Source: Muribaculaceae bacterium
Lineage (GTDB): Bacteria > Bacteroidota > Bacteroidia > Bacteroidales > Muribaculaceae
Assembly (NCBI GenBank): GCA_017427945.1
Contig: JAFRRT010000026.1
Location: forward strand, 1 to 64,000
Length of the DNA: 64,000 bases
Direction: 5' to 3'
The position numbers and the translations under genes were made by a program. Shown here piece by piece: positions 40,351-48,896 of the stretch. The notes under the pieces are model-generated. The model saw only the letters and a program-made list of their open reading frames with translations, did no database searches and was not told the DNA's origin. Position 1 is the stretch's first letter; each line of letters begins with the position of its first letter.

Positions 40351-41832
40351 TTAATTAGCCGTTTGAATGTACAAATTCCAATTCTCGGCCACCTCTCTCA
40401 TCATGACGGTGATTTTCCCAATACTATCGGGCAATATTGTTTCATTAGGCACTGAACCGCGTAGATTTCTAGAGGAACACTTCGTGAGTATGTTTCCAGG
40501 CTTCGGTGTAATGACAACATTCAACTCTGGCGGGTTTTCACCAGAATCTGGTGCATAATACATGGAATTGGCTGTGATTTCCGACCAAGCGCTGTTGATT
40601 TCCAAAGTGTAATTACTGCTTCCCTCAAGTTTCAAGACTTTATCCCAACCTCCAGTGATGGCAAATTTATTCCTTGCCGCGGCAAATGCATACTGCTGGG
40701 CAAGAGCACAGTTCTCATCAGAAATGCCAACATGAGGTATTTGCTGGTCTTTCATGCCCTTTCCTCGTGTCCAAGACACATTAGTTCTATTGGGATCACC
40801 AATGACTGAAAGGTTCTTCTCAGGAAACCAGGTATCGAAAATGACCTGCACATTGGCGAGTGAGGCTATGTAACACGGAAGTCCATCCTGCAAGTGCTGA
40901 TAGTCGTTGCACCAAAGGTTGGTTCCCGCGCCAATAGCGGCAAGCGTGGTGTCCTTTCGGGCATTGAAAATCGCCGTCCCATAGGGGAACACGATATCTA
41001 TGTCCTTTTCCGTTGTGATATCCAAAACATTCGCCAGCACATCTGCAGGATAATCGTTGTTCATTCTCGTGTGATTGATGTTCCAAGCATACCGCATATC
41101 AGGGTTGGTCTTATCAACATCAATAAGAGCCATGAGATTTGTTGCCCCGGCTTCGAATGTAGTCCAACTCGTGCAACTGGTTGAGTTTTGCTGCAAGGTG
41201 ATGATGTCCCATGGGGCATATTTAACTGCATCCTGAGCGCAAAGAACGTCTGTAATCGTGTTCCATACCGTATCATTGGCAGTATCAATCAGGTAAAAAT
41301 CATGTTTAACAGCCGGAGCAGTGTTGTAGTAAGTGACGTGCCCACCGAGGCTTCCACCCGACACATACCAGATGCCCACCTTAATATTGATACCGTAACT
41401 CTTGAGGATGAACGGCAAATACATCCATGAGTCACAAGTGAACGAGTTGCCAAGAATCAAAATGCTCGGTGCATCCCCAATGGTCGGCGTCTCAGGCTCA
41501 CTAGGTGAAATATCAAACAGTAGCATATCAATCAGTGTTGTTACATCGCTGATGCTCACGATGCCATCACCGTTTACATCGGCACATGATGTGGTCTCTC
41601 CCAAGAGTAACAAATCAATTAACGCAGTCACATCGCCGATACTCACTATGCTATCGCCATTCACATCGCCAATGAGAGCTTGCTCCTCAACGTCTGAATT
41701 AGCATCGAATAGGCCTACGCTAATATAGTCATTAGCATTAGCCCCAAATGCGAAGAGGAGAAACACCATGAGCACCTGCAATCTGGAACAAATTTCACGG
41801 TACGTATCAGGTATCTTTAATTTAGTTTTCAT
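40351..41832 (-). CDS. Secreted dockerin-DUF4886 (SGNH-like) protein
   Basis: A 493-residue exported protein; start at the ATG at 41832. A signal peptide with a long N-region (residues 1-34, ending ANAN) leads to an N-terminal dockerin-like pair (about 55-105: 'GDVNGDSIVSIGDVTALID' and 'ADVNGDGIVSISDVTTLID'). The DUF4886 domain, a predicted SGNH hydrolase relative, fills about 122-440: 'SILILGNSFTCDSWMYLP' gives the Gly-Asn-Ser of block I, and 'WDIITLQQNSTSCTSW' the later block. A C-terminal beta part remains unassigned. The enzyme probably removes ester groups from glycans. Confidence 0.75.
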   Translation of the reverse strand: MKTKLKIPDTYREICSRLQVLMVFLLFAFGANANDYISVGLFDANSDVEEQALIGDVNGDSIVSIGDVTALIDLLLLGETTSCADVNGDGIVSISDVTTLIDMLLFDISPSEPETPTIGDAPSILILGNSFTCDSWMYLPFILKSYGINIKVGIWYVSGGSLGGHVTYYNTAPAVKHDFYLIDTANDTVWNTITDVLCAQDAVKYAPWDIITLQQNSTSCTSWTTFEAGATNLMALIDVDKTNPDMRYAWNINHTRMNNDYPADVLANVLDITTEKDIDIVFPYGTAIFNARKDTTLAAIGAGTNLWCNDYQHLQDGLPCYIASLANVQVIFDTWFPEKNLSVIGDPNRTNVSWTRGKGMKDQQIPHVGISDENCALAQQYAFAAARNKFAITGGWDKVLKLEGSSNYTLEINSAWSEITANSMYYAPDSGENPPELNVVITPKPGNILTKCSSRNLRGSVPNETILPDSIGKITVMMREVAENWNLYIQTAN

Positions 41833-41965
41833 TTGGTTATGTATTATATCTTGCAAATAAAAGAGCCCATTTATTTTAAGCGGTGTTTTGGCTGTTCACT
41901 CGTTTTGTCAATACATCAAACTCACCATCATATAACGGTTGTCCTGCACTTGCGGCAGGCTCACG

Positions 41966-43138
41966 TTACCCGCGATAGAAAATGCTGGCGGCTTGGGGGC
42001 GCATGTTGTAGCGTGAGGACATGGACTCTCCGTATGCGCCCGCCGAACACAGGGCCATAAGGTCGCCGCGCTTGGTGACAGGCAAACGGCAGTCATGGGC
42101 AAAGACGTCGCTGGACTCGCACACGGGTCCCACCACGTCATAGGTTTCGATATCATGCTCATCTGAGGTGAGATTGCGAACCGAGTGGACAGCGCCATAC
42201 AACGCTGGGCGTATCAAGTCGGTCATGCCAGCGTCAAGAATGACGAATCGCTTGTCCCTTGACTGCTTCACATAGAGCACTCGGGCAATCAATGTGCCGC
42301 ACTGGCCAACGACCGAACGCCCAAGTTCGAAATGAAGATGCTGGCCGTGACGCAGGCGCAATTTGTTCTTGAAGACGCCAAAGAACCCTTCAAGATTAGG
42401 GATGGAGTGACCATCAGGATCATCATAATCAATTCCCAGACCACCACCCACGTTCACGCTGTCAAAGCTGATTCCCTGCTGTTCAAAATGATCCAGCAAA
42501 TCGTTGACGGTGTCACACAACATGGAATAAGGCTCCATTAGCATGATTTGTGACCCAATATGGAAATGAAGACCGTGCAATTTCACATGCTTCATGTCAT
42601 TCAAAGCAAGCTTCACTACCTGGTCAAGAGCCTCGATACCAATGCCGAACTTATTGTCTGCGGTACCAGTGGTGATATATTTATGGGTATGGGCATCAAT
42701 GTCGGGGTTCACACGTATAGCAACATTCGCCGTCTTGCCCATCTCGCCCGCAAGTTCGTTGATGACTTCCAGCTCAGGCACCGACTCGACATTGAAGCAG
42801 CCTATCCCGCATTCCAGGCCCAGCCTGATTTCCTCGTCGGTTTTGCCCACTCCCGAGTAGGCGATGTCCTGAGGACTGAAACCCGCACTCACCGCCGCCG
42901 CGATTTCACCACCGCTCACGACATCGGCGCCCAAGCCGTGCCTGGCAATCTCAGATAGTATCTCAGGATTTCCATTTGCCTTCAAGGCATAATGCACCGT
43001 CATGTGGTCATCGGCCGTCAAGCGGTTAATCTCAGCCAAGGTGCTGTCCAGCAACCTCATGTCATATAAATACACCGGTGTGCGCATCTGCAACAGGTCA
43101 CGCAACGGGAAACCACGGAAATCTTCTTGCTTTGACAT
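41966..43138 (-). CDS. lysA: Diaminopimelate decarboxylase
   Basis: Converts meso-diaminopimelate to lysine using pyridoxal phosphate, the last step of lysine synthesis. The 390-residue chain has the PLP lysine K53 in 'VHYALKANGNPEIL', 'GLGADVVSGGEIAAAVSAG', the phosphate-binding 'NVGGGLGIDYDD', 'ELGRSVVGQCGTLIARVLYVK', and the dimer active-site Cys in 'VCESSDVFAHD' with 'AGAYGESMSSRYNMRP' at the C-terminus. Length is slightly short but complete. A -7 box (TACTTTTG on the minus strand, 43159-43166) lies 20 bases upstream. Confidence 0.96.
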   Translation of the reverse strand: MSKQEDFRGFPLRDLLQMRTPVYLYDMRLLDSTLAEINRLTADDHMTVHYALKANGNPEILSEIARHGLGADVVSGGEIAAAVSAGFSPQDIAYSGVGKTDEEIRLGLECGIGCFNVESVPELEVINELAGEMGKTANVAIRVNPDIDAHTHKYITTGTADNKFGIGIEALDQVVKLALNDMKHVKLHGLHFHIGSQIMLMEPYSMLCDTVNDLLDHFEQQGISFDSVNVGGGLGIDYDDPDGHSIPNLEGFFGVFKNKLRLRHGQHLHFELGRSVVGQCGTLIARVLYVKQSRDKRFVILDAGMTDLIRPALYGAVHSVRNLTSDEHDIETYDVVGPVCESSDVFAHDCRLPVTKRGDLMALCSAGAYGESMSSRYNMRPQAASIFYRG

Positions 43139-43459
43139 AAATCATTTGTTTTAACGCACAAAAGTAATACAATAATTTCTAAAAAAATGTATCTGTCATT
43201 TAAATAATATTAATGAATGTACGACTACGCTTCATCACTTGAAGAACACCAACTTTGCCGCACGAGGACTATGCCCAGCCGACAAGTGGCTAAGGTTTTT
43301 ATAGACAAAACATTAGGATTGCATATTACACTGAGCAATCGTACCATCATCACCCAAGAGCAAAAAGAAAAATCAAAAAAATCAACGTTTTTTCTTGCAC
43401 ATATAAAAAAAAGCAGTACCTTTGCACTCGCTATTGAAAATAGATTTCAGCTAGCTTCC
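43139..43459. other. 321-base intergenic region between lysA and tRNA-Ser
   Basis: Contains the lysA -7 box (43159-43166) at the left and the complete tRNA promoter (43395-43424) at the right. A frame that starts at 43217 runs into the tRNA and is not credible. I see nothing else. Confidence 0.5.
43395..43424 (+). promoter_or_regulatory. Promoter of tRNA-Ser
   Basis: TTG (43395-43397), a 19-base spacer and TACCTTTG (43417-43424), ending 35 bases before the mature 5' end of the tRNA. Confidence 0.75.
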
Positions 43460-43546
43460 GGAGAGGTGGGTGAGTGGCTGAAACCAGCAGTTTGCTAAAC
43501 TGCCGTAGGGGTAACTCTACCGCAAGTTCGAATCTTGTCCTCTCCG
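43460..43546 (+). tRNA. tRNA-Ser (anticodon GCU)
   Basis: An 87-base cloverleaf. The acceptor stem is GGAGAGG paired with CCTCTCC, followed by discriminator G. The anticodon arm is CAGTTTGCTAAACTG with anticodon GCT, decoding AGC and AGU. A long variable arm (TAGGGGTAACTCTA) and the T arm with GTTCGAAT identify it as a class II serine tRNA. The full CCA end is not encoded; the sequence continues CCT. Confidence 0.95.
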
Positions 43547-43878
43547 CCTGTTTGCAACCGACCACGCAAGTGGCCGGTTGTTTTGTTGTGGGGGCACACC
43601 AAGCTCGCTTGAGTGGGTTACCACACCAAAGCAACCGAGTGATTGCGCAGCAATCGGTTGTGAACAGGCGGCGGCCCCGCGGGAGCGAGCAAGATGCACG
43701 AGCAAGGCGAGTGAATCCTGTCCCCTATCCTCTCCCCACGTTAAGGCAATAAGAATTATTTGGGCATCCACATTCAATTATTTAGAGAATTGTGGTGACA
43801 AGAAGGTCCTGTTGTGAGTTTTTTGTGTAATTTTGCCGAAAATCAATCATTAGAATTATCCACTTAAAATATCAGACG
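43547..43878. other. 332-base structured region downstream of tRNA-Ser
   Basis: Starts with a likely terminator (43555-43584), repeats its caaccg/cggttg arms in a second stem (43632-43660), then runs through a G/C-rich stretch to 43740 that ends in tgaatcctgtcccc and tcctctcc, reminiscent of the tRNA's own 3' end. A -7 box TAATTTTG (43828-43835) lies before the next gene. No coding frame is supported. Confidence 0.5.
43555..43584 (+). terminator. Terminator of tRNA-Ser
   Basis: Arms caaccgaccac and gtggccggttg pair except for one mismatch, with a gcaa tetraloop, followed by TTTT. Confidence 0.8.
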
Positions 43879-44760
43879 ATGAAAAGAAAAAGCATTTTTG
43901 CATTCATTAGTTTAATGATGTGCGTCGCTTTCTGTTCGGCATCCTGCACTAATTCGGGCAAGCCTGCAGAAACCGCACAGACCGGAGAAGAAATCGGCAG
44001 CGTGACATCCCTGAACGATCTGTTATCACTGATGACCGATGACCTCTCTGGCGAGAAAAGTCTTGATGACCTTGTCAAAGGCTTTAAGGCCCAGTCGGCT
44101 GCCATCAAGTCCTATTGGCAGCAAAACCACCAGAATGAGGACGAGACGAATATGGTTAATACCGTCTTCGGGGAGCTCAAGGCGTTGGCCGACAGCCTGG
44201 CCGGCGGCTCGACGGCAGACATGGTGATGAGCGGTGAAATCTCATGTGCCATGAACCGCTATCAGACGGCAAGCGAGTATTGCGAAAAATACAGCGACAA
44301 CCCGCTCTACCAAGAGGAGATGCGCGACTGGCTGCAACTGGAGAATGGACTGAACGACTTCTACAGCAATTTGGCACAGGCAGCTTATTGGCAAGGCTCG
44401 ATTGTGAACGTCATCATCAGCGGCGCCATGAACAACATTGCCGATTTGCGCCAACAGGACTACAGCCAGCTGTTCAAGGGCGGCAAGGCTGCCGAATGCC
44501 CGATGCCCATTGCCGAAGCCCGCACCAATCTGATTCAGGAGATCAACGATGCCCGCAGCGTGGAGAATGACGAAGGAGATGAAGACTTTGACAAGGTGCT
44601 CAAAGCGCTGAACGAGAGTGGCGACAAAGTTGTGGAACTGCTCGACAAATGGCTTGTCTCCAGGAATAAGTTGTGTGAATCATTGGGCATTGCCGAGTCT
44701 CACACAGCAGCGCTGATCGACTCGTTCTCACGCCGAATCCAGGAAATAATCGAGAATTAG
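43879..44760 (+). CDS. Lipoprotein of unknown function
   Basis: A 293-residue lipoprotein; the signal peptide ends in a lipobox-like FCSASC with C23 as lipidation site. The mature part is acidic and mostly helical ('SLNDLLSLMTDDLSGEKSLDDLVKGF', 'YQTASEYCEKYSDNP', 'RDWLQLENGLNDFYSNLAQAAYW'), with a Gly-Ala segment 'GSIVNVIISGAMNNIADLRQQDY' in the middle. A late 'WLVSRNKLCESLG' recalls the C-terminal motif of LprI-like lysozyme-inhibitor domains, but this is weak. It is monocistronic between a -7 box and a strong terminator. Confidence 0.65.
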   Translation: MKRKSIFAFISLMMCVAFCSASCTNSGKPAETAQTGEEIGSVTSLNDLLSLMTDDLSGEKSLDDLVKGFKAQSAAIKSYWQQNHQNEDETNMVNTVFGELKALADSLAGGSTADMVMSGEISCAMNRYQTASEYCEKYSDNPLYQEEMRDWLQLENGLNDFYSNLAQAAYWQGSIVNVIISGAMNNIADLRQQDYSQLFKGGKAAECPMPIAEARTNLIQEINDARSVENDEGDEDFDKVLKALNESGDKVVELLDKWLVSRNKLCESLGIAESHTAALIDSFSRRIQEIIEN

Positions 44761-44792
44761 GCTTTAGGGAACTGAAGTTCTCTTTATAACAA

Positions 44793-44826
44793 AAACGCGG
44801 ATTGCAAACATTTGCAATCCGCGTTT
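44793..44826. terminator. Bidirectional terminator
   Basis: Perfect arms aaacgcggattgcaaa and ttgcaatccgcgttt with a short loop; A-run on the left and T-run on the right. It lies between the lipoprotein gene and the convergent SH3-domain gene. Confidence 0.9.
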
Positions 44827-44851
44827 GTTTAATCAACAGATCAAGATATGG

Positions 44852-45361
44852 TTAGCAGCAGTTGGTCAGGGGGTTGCTGCAGATCCATTCGGCCTCAATC
44901 CAGCCCTCGATGTCTTGGCCGTCCACCATCACTTTGACCCAGTCACCCCGGACATCCATAGGCATGAGTTCAATTTCCCGATTGGTAGTGTACACGATAG
45001 CCGCATCTTCATCGGGCTCGGCGCGCAAGAAAATTTCCTGACCGCCGTAGTTCCTCGTACCTAAACCAAGTGCCGTGTAATGAATCCAATACTCGCCGGT
45101 GTCTGAGCCTTCAAGCACTGTTGTGTCCTCATCGTCCTCGGCGTTCCAAAATTCCACGATTTTCCACCAACCTTCCTGGGGCGATGTCAAGGAGAACACA
45201 TAGGACTTTTCGTATGACAGCGTCATGACCGTTGCACCACGCGGTTTATTAAGTATATAAGCCATCGGTGGGTCACACGAAAGATAGGCCGATATAGTGT
45301 CCTGGGCACTGGCTGCCAGTGCGGTGACAAACAAAATAGTTATCAACAAAATCTTTTTCAT
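44852..45361 (-). CDS. Secreted protein with a C-terminal bacterial SH3-like domain
   Basis: A 169-residue exported protein. Signal peptide 1-19 (ending ASAQ). The mature chain has an N-terminal beta region and, from about 108, an SH3b-like pattern: 'EIFLRAEPDEDAAIVYTTNREIELMPMDVRGDWVKVMVDGQDIEGWIEAEW', interrupted in the middle by acidic residues. Such domains bind peptidoglycan or partner proteins in the periplasm. It ends in CSNPLTNCC with a Cys pair. It is the last gene of the porQ-led run, 54 bases after the gene before it. Confidence 0.7.
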   Translation of the reverse strand: MKKILLITILFVTALAASAQDTISAYLSCDPPMAYILNKPRGATVMTLSYEKSYVFSLTSPQEGWWKIVEFWNAEDDEDTTVLEGSDTGEYWIHYTALGLGTRNYGGQEIFLRAEPDEDAAIVYTTNREIELMPMDVRGDWVKVMVDGQDIEGWIEAEWICSNPLTNCC

Positions 45362-45415
45362 ATAATCGTTCTTTTAAGTATCAAAAATCAATATCGGAGT
45401 CAATCAGCCTGAAAA

Positions 45416-46510
45416 CTACTTATCGAGGTCTTTCTTGAAAAGCTCATCGACAGCAGCCCTGAGGTTAGGCGATAAGGGCGGGATGTGGTTCACCTGCTCG
45501 AGGCGCCGCAACTCGTTGATGTCCATATCTACCTGATTTTCCTTGCGCGTTTGCTTGAACTCTTTCTTGTCGATGTAATCGCGCTTGATAGTATAGGTCT
45601 CGAACAGGATGACATAGTCCTGTTCGGTTCTCTCAAAGTGACCAGTTACCAGCGCCTGCTTCATCACGAGGTCATCGATGCGGGAGCGCCCGTTCTCATC
45701 GATGTTATAGACCTCGTAGTAGCCATGGTTGGCCTTGAACTTCTTGGTTTTCTCTTTTTGTTTCTTGCCTGTTGCAGCTTCTTTGGCAGCCCTTTCGGTA
45801 GCCTTTTTGTGGTCTCTATAGGTCCACTTGTCGAAGTGTGTCGTCCGCTGGCTTGCCTCCAGGTCATCACTGATGTAGCCCAGCAGCGAGATCGTGTCGC
45901 TCACCATGCGACGTCCTGAGGCATCCTCGGTAATGACCAGCGCGCCCTTTTGTGCATCAGCAATAATCCTATTGTAGTTGGTCAATGTGTCGATTGCAGC
46001 CCACTCATCGATATATTTCCCCACCAGCGTGCTAAGGACGAAACGCAAAAAGCCACTCGCGCCTTTAGATACACTGCGTGTCTTGGTAGAAATCTTTTTC
46101 TTGGCAATTTCATAGGTATTGTCCACCACTCCGGCACGGAAGTAGATGGGGCCATCTTCACAAACATAGATGCAGCGGAAGTAGGTCTGCACATAGAGCA
46201 GTTCCTTGGGCTTGACCACCAGTTCAGACAACTCATAGTTGGCATCCTTCATCACCACGCGGCCATCGGTGATGTTATCGGTGTCGATATTCGTCGCCGC
46301 AAAAGCCACATGAGAGAAATAGAGATGCTTTTGTCCATTGACGTCATCGAGCCAGCCTTCGCTATCGGTAGTACCCACCAGAGCACCATTCTCGTTGGTC
46401 ACACAGACGGCAGCGATTGGAAGACCGTCGGTGTCAACAACCTGAATCCTTTGGGCATGAGCCACTGTGGCCATGACCATCAACAAAATAAGAATGTAAA
46501 GTTTTTTCAT
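45416..46510 (-). CDS. Secreted protein with N-terminal carboxypeptidase-regulatory-like domain
   Basis: A 364-residue exported protein. Signal peptide 1-19. Residues 20-95 look like a CarboxypepD_reg-type beta-sandwich: 'IQVVDTDGLPIAAVCVTNENGALVGTTDSEGWL' and 'YELSELVVKP'. This module usually opens TonB-linked receptors, but here no plug or barrel follows. The remainder is a soluble mixed domain with a Lys-rich stretch (about 230-252). It lies 28 bases downstream of porQ on the same strand, so it is probably co-expressed. Function unknown. Confidence 0.65.
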   Translation of the reverse strand: MKKLYILILLMVMATVAHAQRIQVVDTDGLPIAAVCVTNENGALVGTTDSEGWLDDVNGQKHLYFSHVAFAATNIDTDNITDGRVVMKDANYELSELVVKPKELLYVQTYFRCIYVCEDGPIYFRAGVVDNTYEIAKKKISTKTRSVSKGASGFLRFVLSTLVGKYIDEWAAIDTLTNYNRIIADAQKGALVITEDASGRRMVSDTISLLGYISDDLEASQRTTHFDKWTYRDHKKATERAAKEAATGKKQKEKTKKFKANHGYYEVYNIDENGRSRIDDLVMKQALVTGHFERTEQDYVILFETYTIKRDYIDKKEFKQTRKENQVDMDINELRRLEQVNHIPPLSPNLRAAVDELFKKDLDK

Positions 46511-46538
46511 TCTATGGGGTATCTTCTTGTTTTGATGA

Positions 46539-47570
46539 TTACTTCAACAACTCACCGATGCTGGTGGTGAGGTTGAACATGAAGGTTGACGCCCCGGTGT
46601 GAGGACGTGCAAAGGCGACACCAAAGCCAAAGGCGCGTACCTTGAGGCCACCAGTCACCGAAAGTCCCGACATGAAGTCACGCTTGTAGGTCGCCATGTC
46701 GGTGCGAGTGCGGTAGTTGTAACCAATACCCAGGTAAAGGTTGTCGGTAGGCAGGATGTCGGCGGCAAGCACAAGGTGCCGCATGAGGTTACTGCCGAAG
46801 GACTCTTCCTCAATCAGGTCGCTGTTGGGGTTGTTCACGTCAGCAATCTTGTAATAGGGGGAGCTCCAGTGCCTTAGGTCATAGGCGGTAAGGTGCAGAC
46901 GTATGGGCGCCTTGCCCAACATCTTGCTCACACCCACCTGAATGTCCCAGGGCAGGTTATCCTTGAAGTCGTTGAACTTCTTTACCTGACCACCCAGGTT
47001 CTTTCCTACCAACGATGCCGAGAACTCATGCTCGGGGTCATAGTAGTTGACACCCAGGTCGGCTGCAACTGCTCCAGCAGTATAGTCTTCGTACTTGGAA
47101 TAGAGGTACTTGAGCGTGATACCGCCGCGAAAACGCTCGCTGATGTCGTGGCTGTAGGTGACGCTGAAAGCGATGTCACTGGCGCTGAAAGTTCCCGTCA
47201 GCGTGCCATCGGGGTCTGCCCCCTGCAAGTTGCCGTAACCAAAGTACTGGATGCCTACTGCCACTGCTCCGTGCTCGCTCACACCCTGACCGTAGCGCAG
47301 TCCGGCGAAGTTGGTCTCGCCGATGTAGCGCATGTAGTTGAGTCCCACCTGATGGTCAAACTCGGGTCCCAGCAAGGCTGGGTTCTGCTCAACAAGGTTA
47401 ATGTCATCGTCGATAATGGTGAGATTGTGCCCACCCAAGCCATAGACATGGCTGGAGGCCGGCACATTCAGGAAGTTGTAGGCGGTGGTGCCTGCACTCT
47501 CGTCGGCCACGGCGCAAAGTGCCACAGCCGCTAAGGTCAACAGTATGAGGTGACGCAAATTGGTTGTCAT
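46539..47570 (-). CDS. porQ: Type IX secretion system protein PorQ
   Basis: A 343-residue outer-membrane beta-barrel of the PorQ/PorV group. In the T9SS it is part of the attachment complex that couples cargo to the surface, together with PorU, PorV and PorZ. Signal peptide 1-22. The start of the barrel has 'NFLNVPASSHVYGLGGHNLTIIDDDINLVEQNPALLGP', the family landmark, followed by alternating amphipathic strands such as 'ISERFRGGITLKYLYSKYEDY' and 'NLYLGIGYNYR', and ends in FNLTTSIGELLK. It is the only T9SS component in the window. It matches the several secreted proteins with sorting-like tails found here. Confidence 0.85.
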   Translation of the reverse strand: MTTNLRHLILLTLAAVALCAVADESAGTTAYNFLNVPASSHVYGLGGHNLTIIDDDINLVEQNPALLGPEFDHQVGLNYMRYIGETNFAGLRYGQGVSEHGAVAVGIQYFGYGNLQGADPDGTLTGTFSASDIAFSVTYSHDISERFRGGITLKYLYSKYEDYTAGAVAADLGVNYYDPEHEFSASLVGKNLGGQVKKFNDFKDNLPWDIQVGVSKMLGKAPIRLHLTAYDLRHWSSPYYKIADVNNPNSDLIEEESFGSNLMRHLVLAADILPTDNLYLGIGYNYRTRTDMATYKRDFMSGLSVTGGLKVRAFGFGVAFARPHTGASTFMFNLTTSIGELLK

Positions 47571-47611
47571 ATTGTCTTATTAATTTATTTAAATTAATAT
47601 CATAACGAGAA

Positions 47612-47637
47612 AAGCCCCTACATTAGTATAGGGGCCT
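47612..47637 (-). terminator. Terminator downstream of the DUF2007 gene
   Basis: A stem of about ten pairs (gcccct/aggggc core, loop cattagtat). On the minus strand it is followed by TTTTCTCG. It lies about 120 bases beyond the DUF2007 stop. Confidence 0.7.
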
Positions 47638-47753
47638 TCTATAAATTACCAAAAAGTGATTGCTGCTTGTTGGCGGTTTTATAGAAGTCCCCTACCCTGG
47701 GAATAAGTTTTAAGATGGCGCCGATGCCCCATCACAGGCGAGCCACAAGATGC

Positions 47754-48164
47754 TCACACGAGTGCGTTGAAGCGGTTGAGGGCCTCGAGGTCCATGCGGT
47801 CGAGGGCATCTTTAGCCTGACTGTAAATGTCGCGGTACTGCTTGCCCCCGATTTCAGGATGCACCTTGAGCAACAGTTCGCTGAAGACCTTGTTGCAGGC
47901 CTGTAGGTTGTCAAACTGCTCGCGCGACATCTCGTCCTGATACTCCTCGTAATTCATGTCCCCGCCATAAACGGCCTTGATGGCCTCTTCCAGGTCACGG
48001 CGGAAGACGACGACCATCACGGGAGCCATCCAGATGGCATTGGCCGTGCTGTCGCCAATCACGCCGGCGGGAATGCCGCTTGCCTCGATGGCACCCTTGA
48101 CGATGTTGGCGTCAACGGCATTTTTGTACTTCTCAAAGACGATGAGCGTCTGTTCGTTATCCAT
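47754..48164 (-). CDS. DUF2007-domain protein
   Basis: A 136-residue cytoplasmic protein. The N-terminal 70 residues are a DUF2007 (putative signal-transducing) domain: 'LIVFEKYKNAVDANIVKGAIEASGIPAGVIGDSTANAIWMAPVMVVVFRRDLEEAIKAV'. The helical C-terminus (about 75-136) is an added region. The biochemical role is unknown. It begins 19 bases after the flavodoxin gene on the same strand, so they share a message. Confidence 0.8.
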   Translation of the reverse strand: MDNEQTLIVFEKYKNAVDANIVKGAIEASGIPAGVIGDSTANAIWMAPVMVVVFRRDLEEAIKAVYGGDMNYEEYQDEMSREQFDNLQACNKVFSELLLKVHPEIGGKQYRDIYSQAKDALDRMDLEALNRFNALV

Positions 48165-48183
48165 ATTCTTTTACGTTTTTGGG

Positions 48184-48801
48184 TTACTCCTTGGGGGCAT
48201 TGTCATCGGCAAAGAGGCCTGCCACCCACACCTTGAGGCTATCAACAGGAGGATTGCCGTTGAGAACCTTGCCGGGGAGAATCCAGTTGGCAGTGGGGGC
48301 GCTGGCAAGTTTCAGGTCTTCGCCGCTCTTGCCCATGTCGCTGCCTCCCGAGGTGGCAAAGGGGATGATGGTTTTTCCCGTGAGGTCATACTGCTCCAGG
48401 AAGGTGTTGACAATGCGGGGTGCAGTGTACCACCAGATGGGAAATCCCACATAGATGGTGGTGTACTGGTCCATGTTCTCGACCTTGCCTTCTACGGCAG
48501 GACGTGCGGCCGAGTCCTTCATCTCGATGGTCGAGCGGCTCTTCTGGTCCTTCCAGTTGAGGTCGGCAACGGTGTAGGGTTTCTCAGGAACAATCTCAAA
48601 CAGGTCGGCGTCGGTCGCTTCGGCAAGGGTCCTGGCGACCTGTGCGGTCACGCGTTCCTCGCTGGCCGAGAAGAAAGCCACGAGAGTTGTTTTGCTTGAA
48701 TTGGCGCTGCTTGCATCGTCGGCGGCAGCAGCCTTTTGGTCATTGGTCTGGCAAGCGCCAAACAGCAGTGAGATAGCCATGATTGCAATAAATTTTCTCA
48801 T
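48184..48801 (-). CDS. Flavodoxin-like lipoprotein
   Basis: A 205-residue flavodoxin-fold protein with a lipoprotein signal (lipobox FGAC, C17) and a short Ala/Asp/Ser linker. The FMN-binding features are 'TTLVAFFSASEERVTAQVARTLAE' (phosphate-loop region), 'YVGFPIWWYTAPRIVNTFLEQ' and 'TIIPFATSGGSDMGKS'. It is a periplasm-facing or outer-membrane-anchored electron carrier or quinone-type reductase; the exact partner is unknown. Most flavodoxins are cytoplasmic, so the lipobox is notable. Confidence 0.85.
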   Translation of the reverse strand: MRKFIAIMAISLLFGACQTNDQKAAAADDASSANSSKTTLVAFFSASEERVTAQVARTLAEATDADLFEIVPEKPYTVADLNWKDQKSRSTIEMKDSAARPAVEGKVENMDQYTTIYVGFPIWWYTAPRIVNTFLEQYDLTGKTIIPFATSGGSDMGKSGEDLKLASAPTANWILPGKVLNGNPPVDSLKVWVAGLFADDNAPKE

Positions 48802-48896
48802 AGAGTTGTTTGTTAATGTTGATATGAAAAAACTGTCTGTCGCATTATCACTAAATAATGTTACAGACAGTTTGTGATTTCATTGTTGTCTTCCTA

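Noticed and set aside
41880..41965. Hairpin cctgc/gcaggc after lysA as a terminator
   Set aside because: The stem has only five pairs, lacks a U-run on the minus strand and is within 20 bases of the stop codon, so support is too thin.
43217..43498. A 93-residue frame between lysA and tRNA-Ser
   Set aside because: It runs into the tRNA and covers the tRNA promoter, and the protein has no structure or motif.
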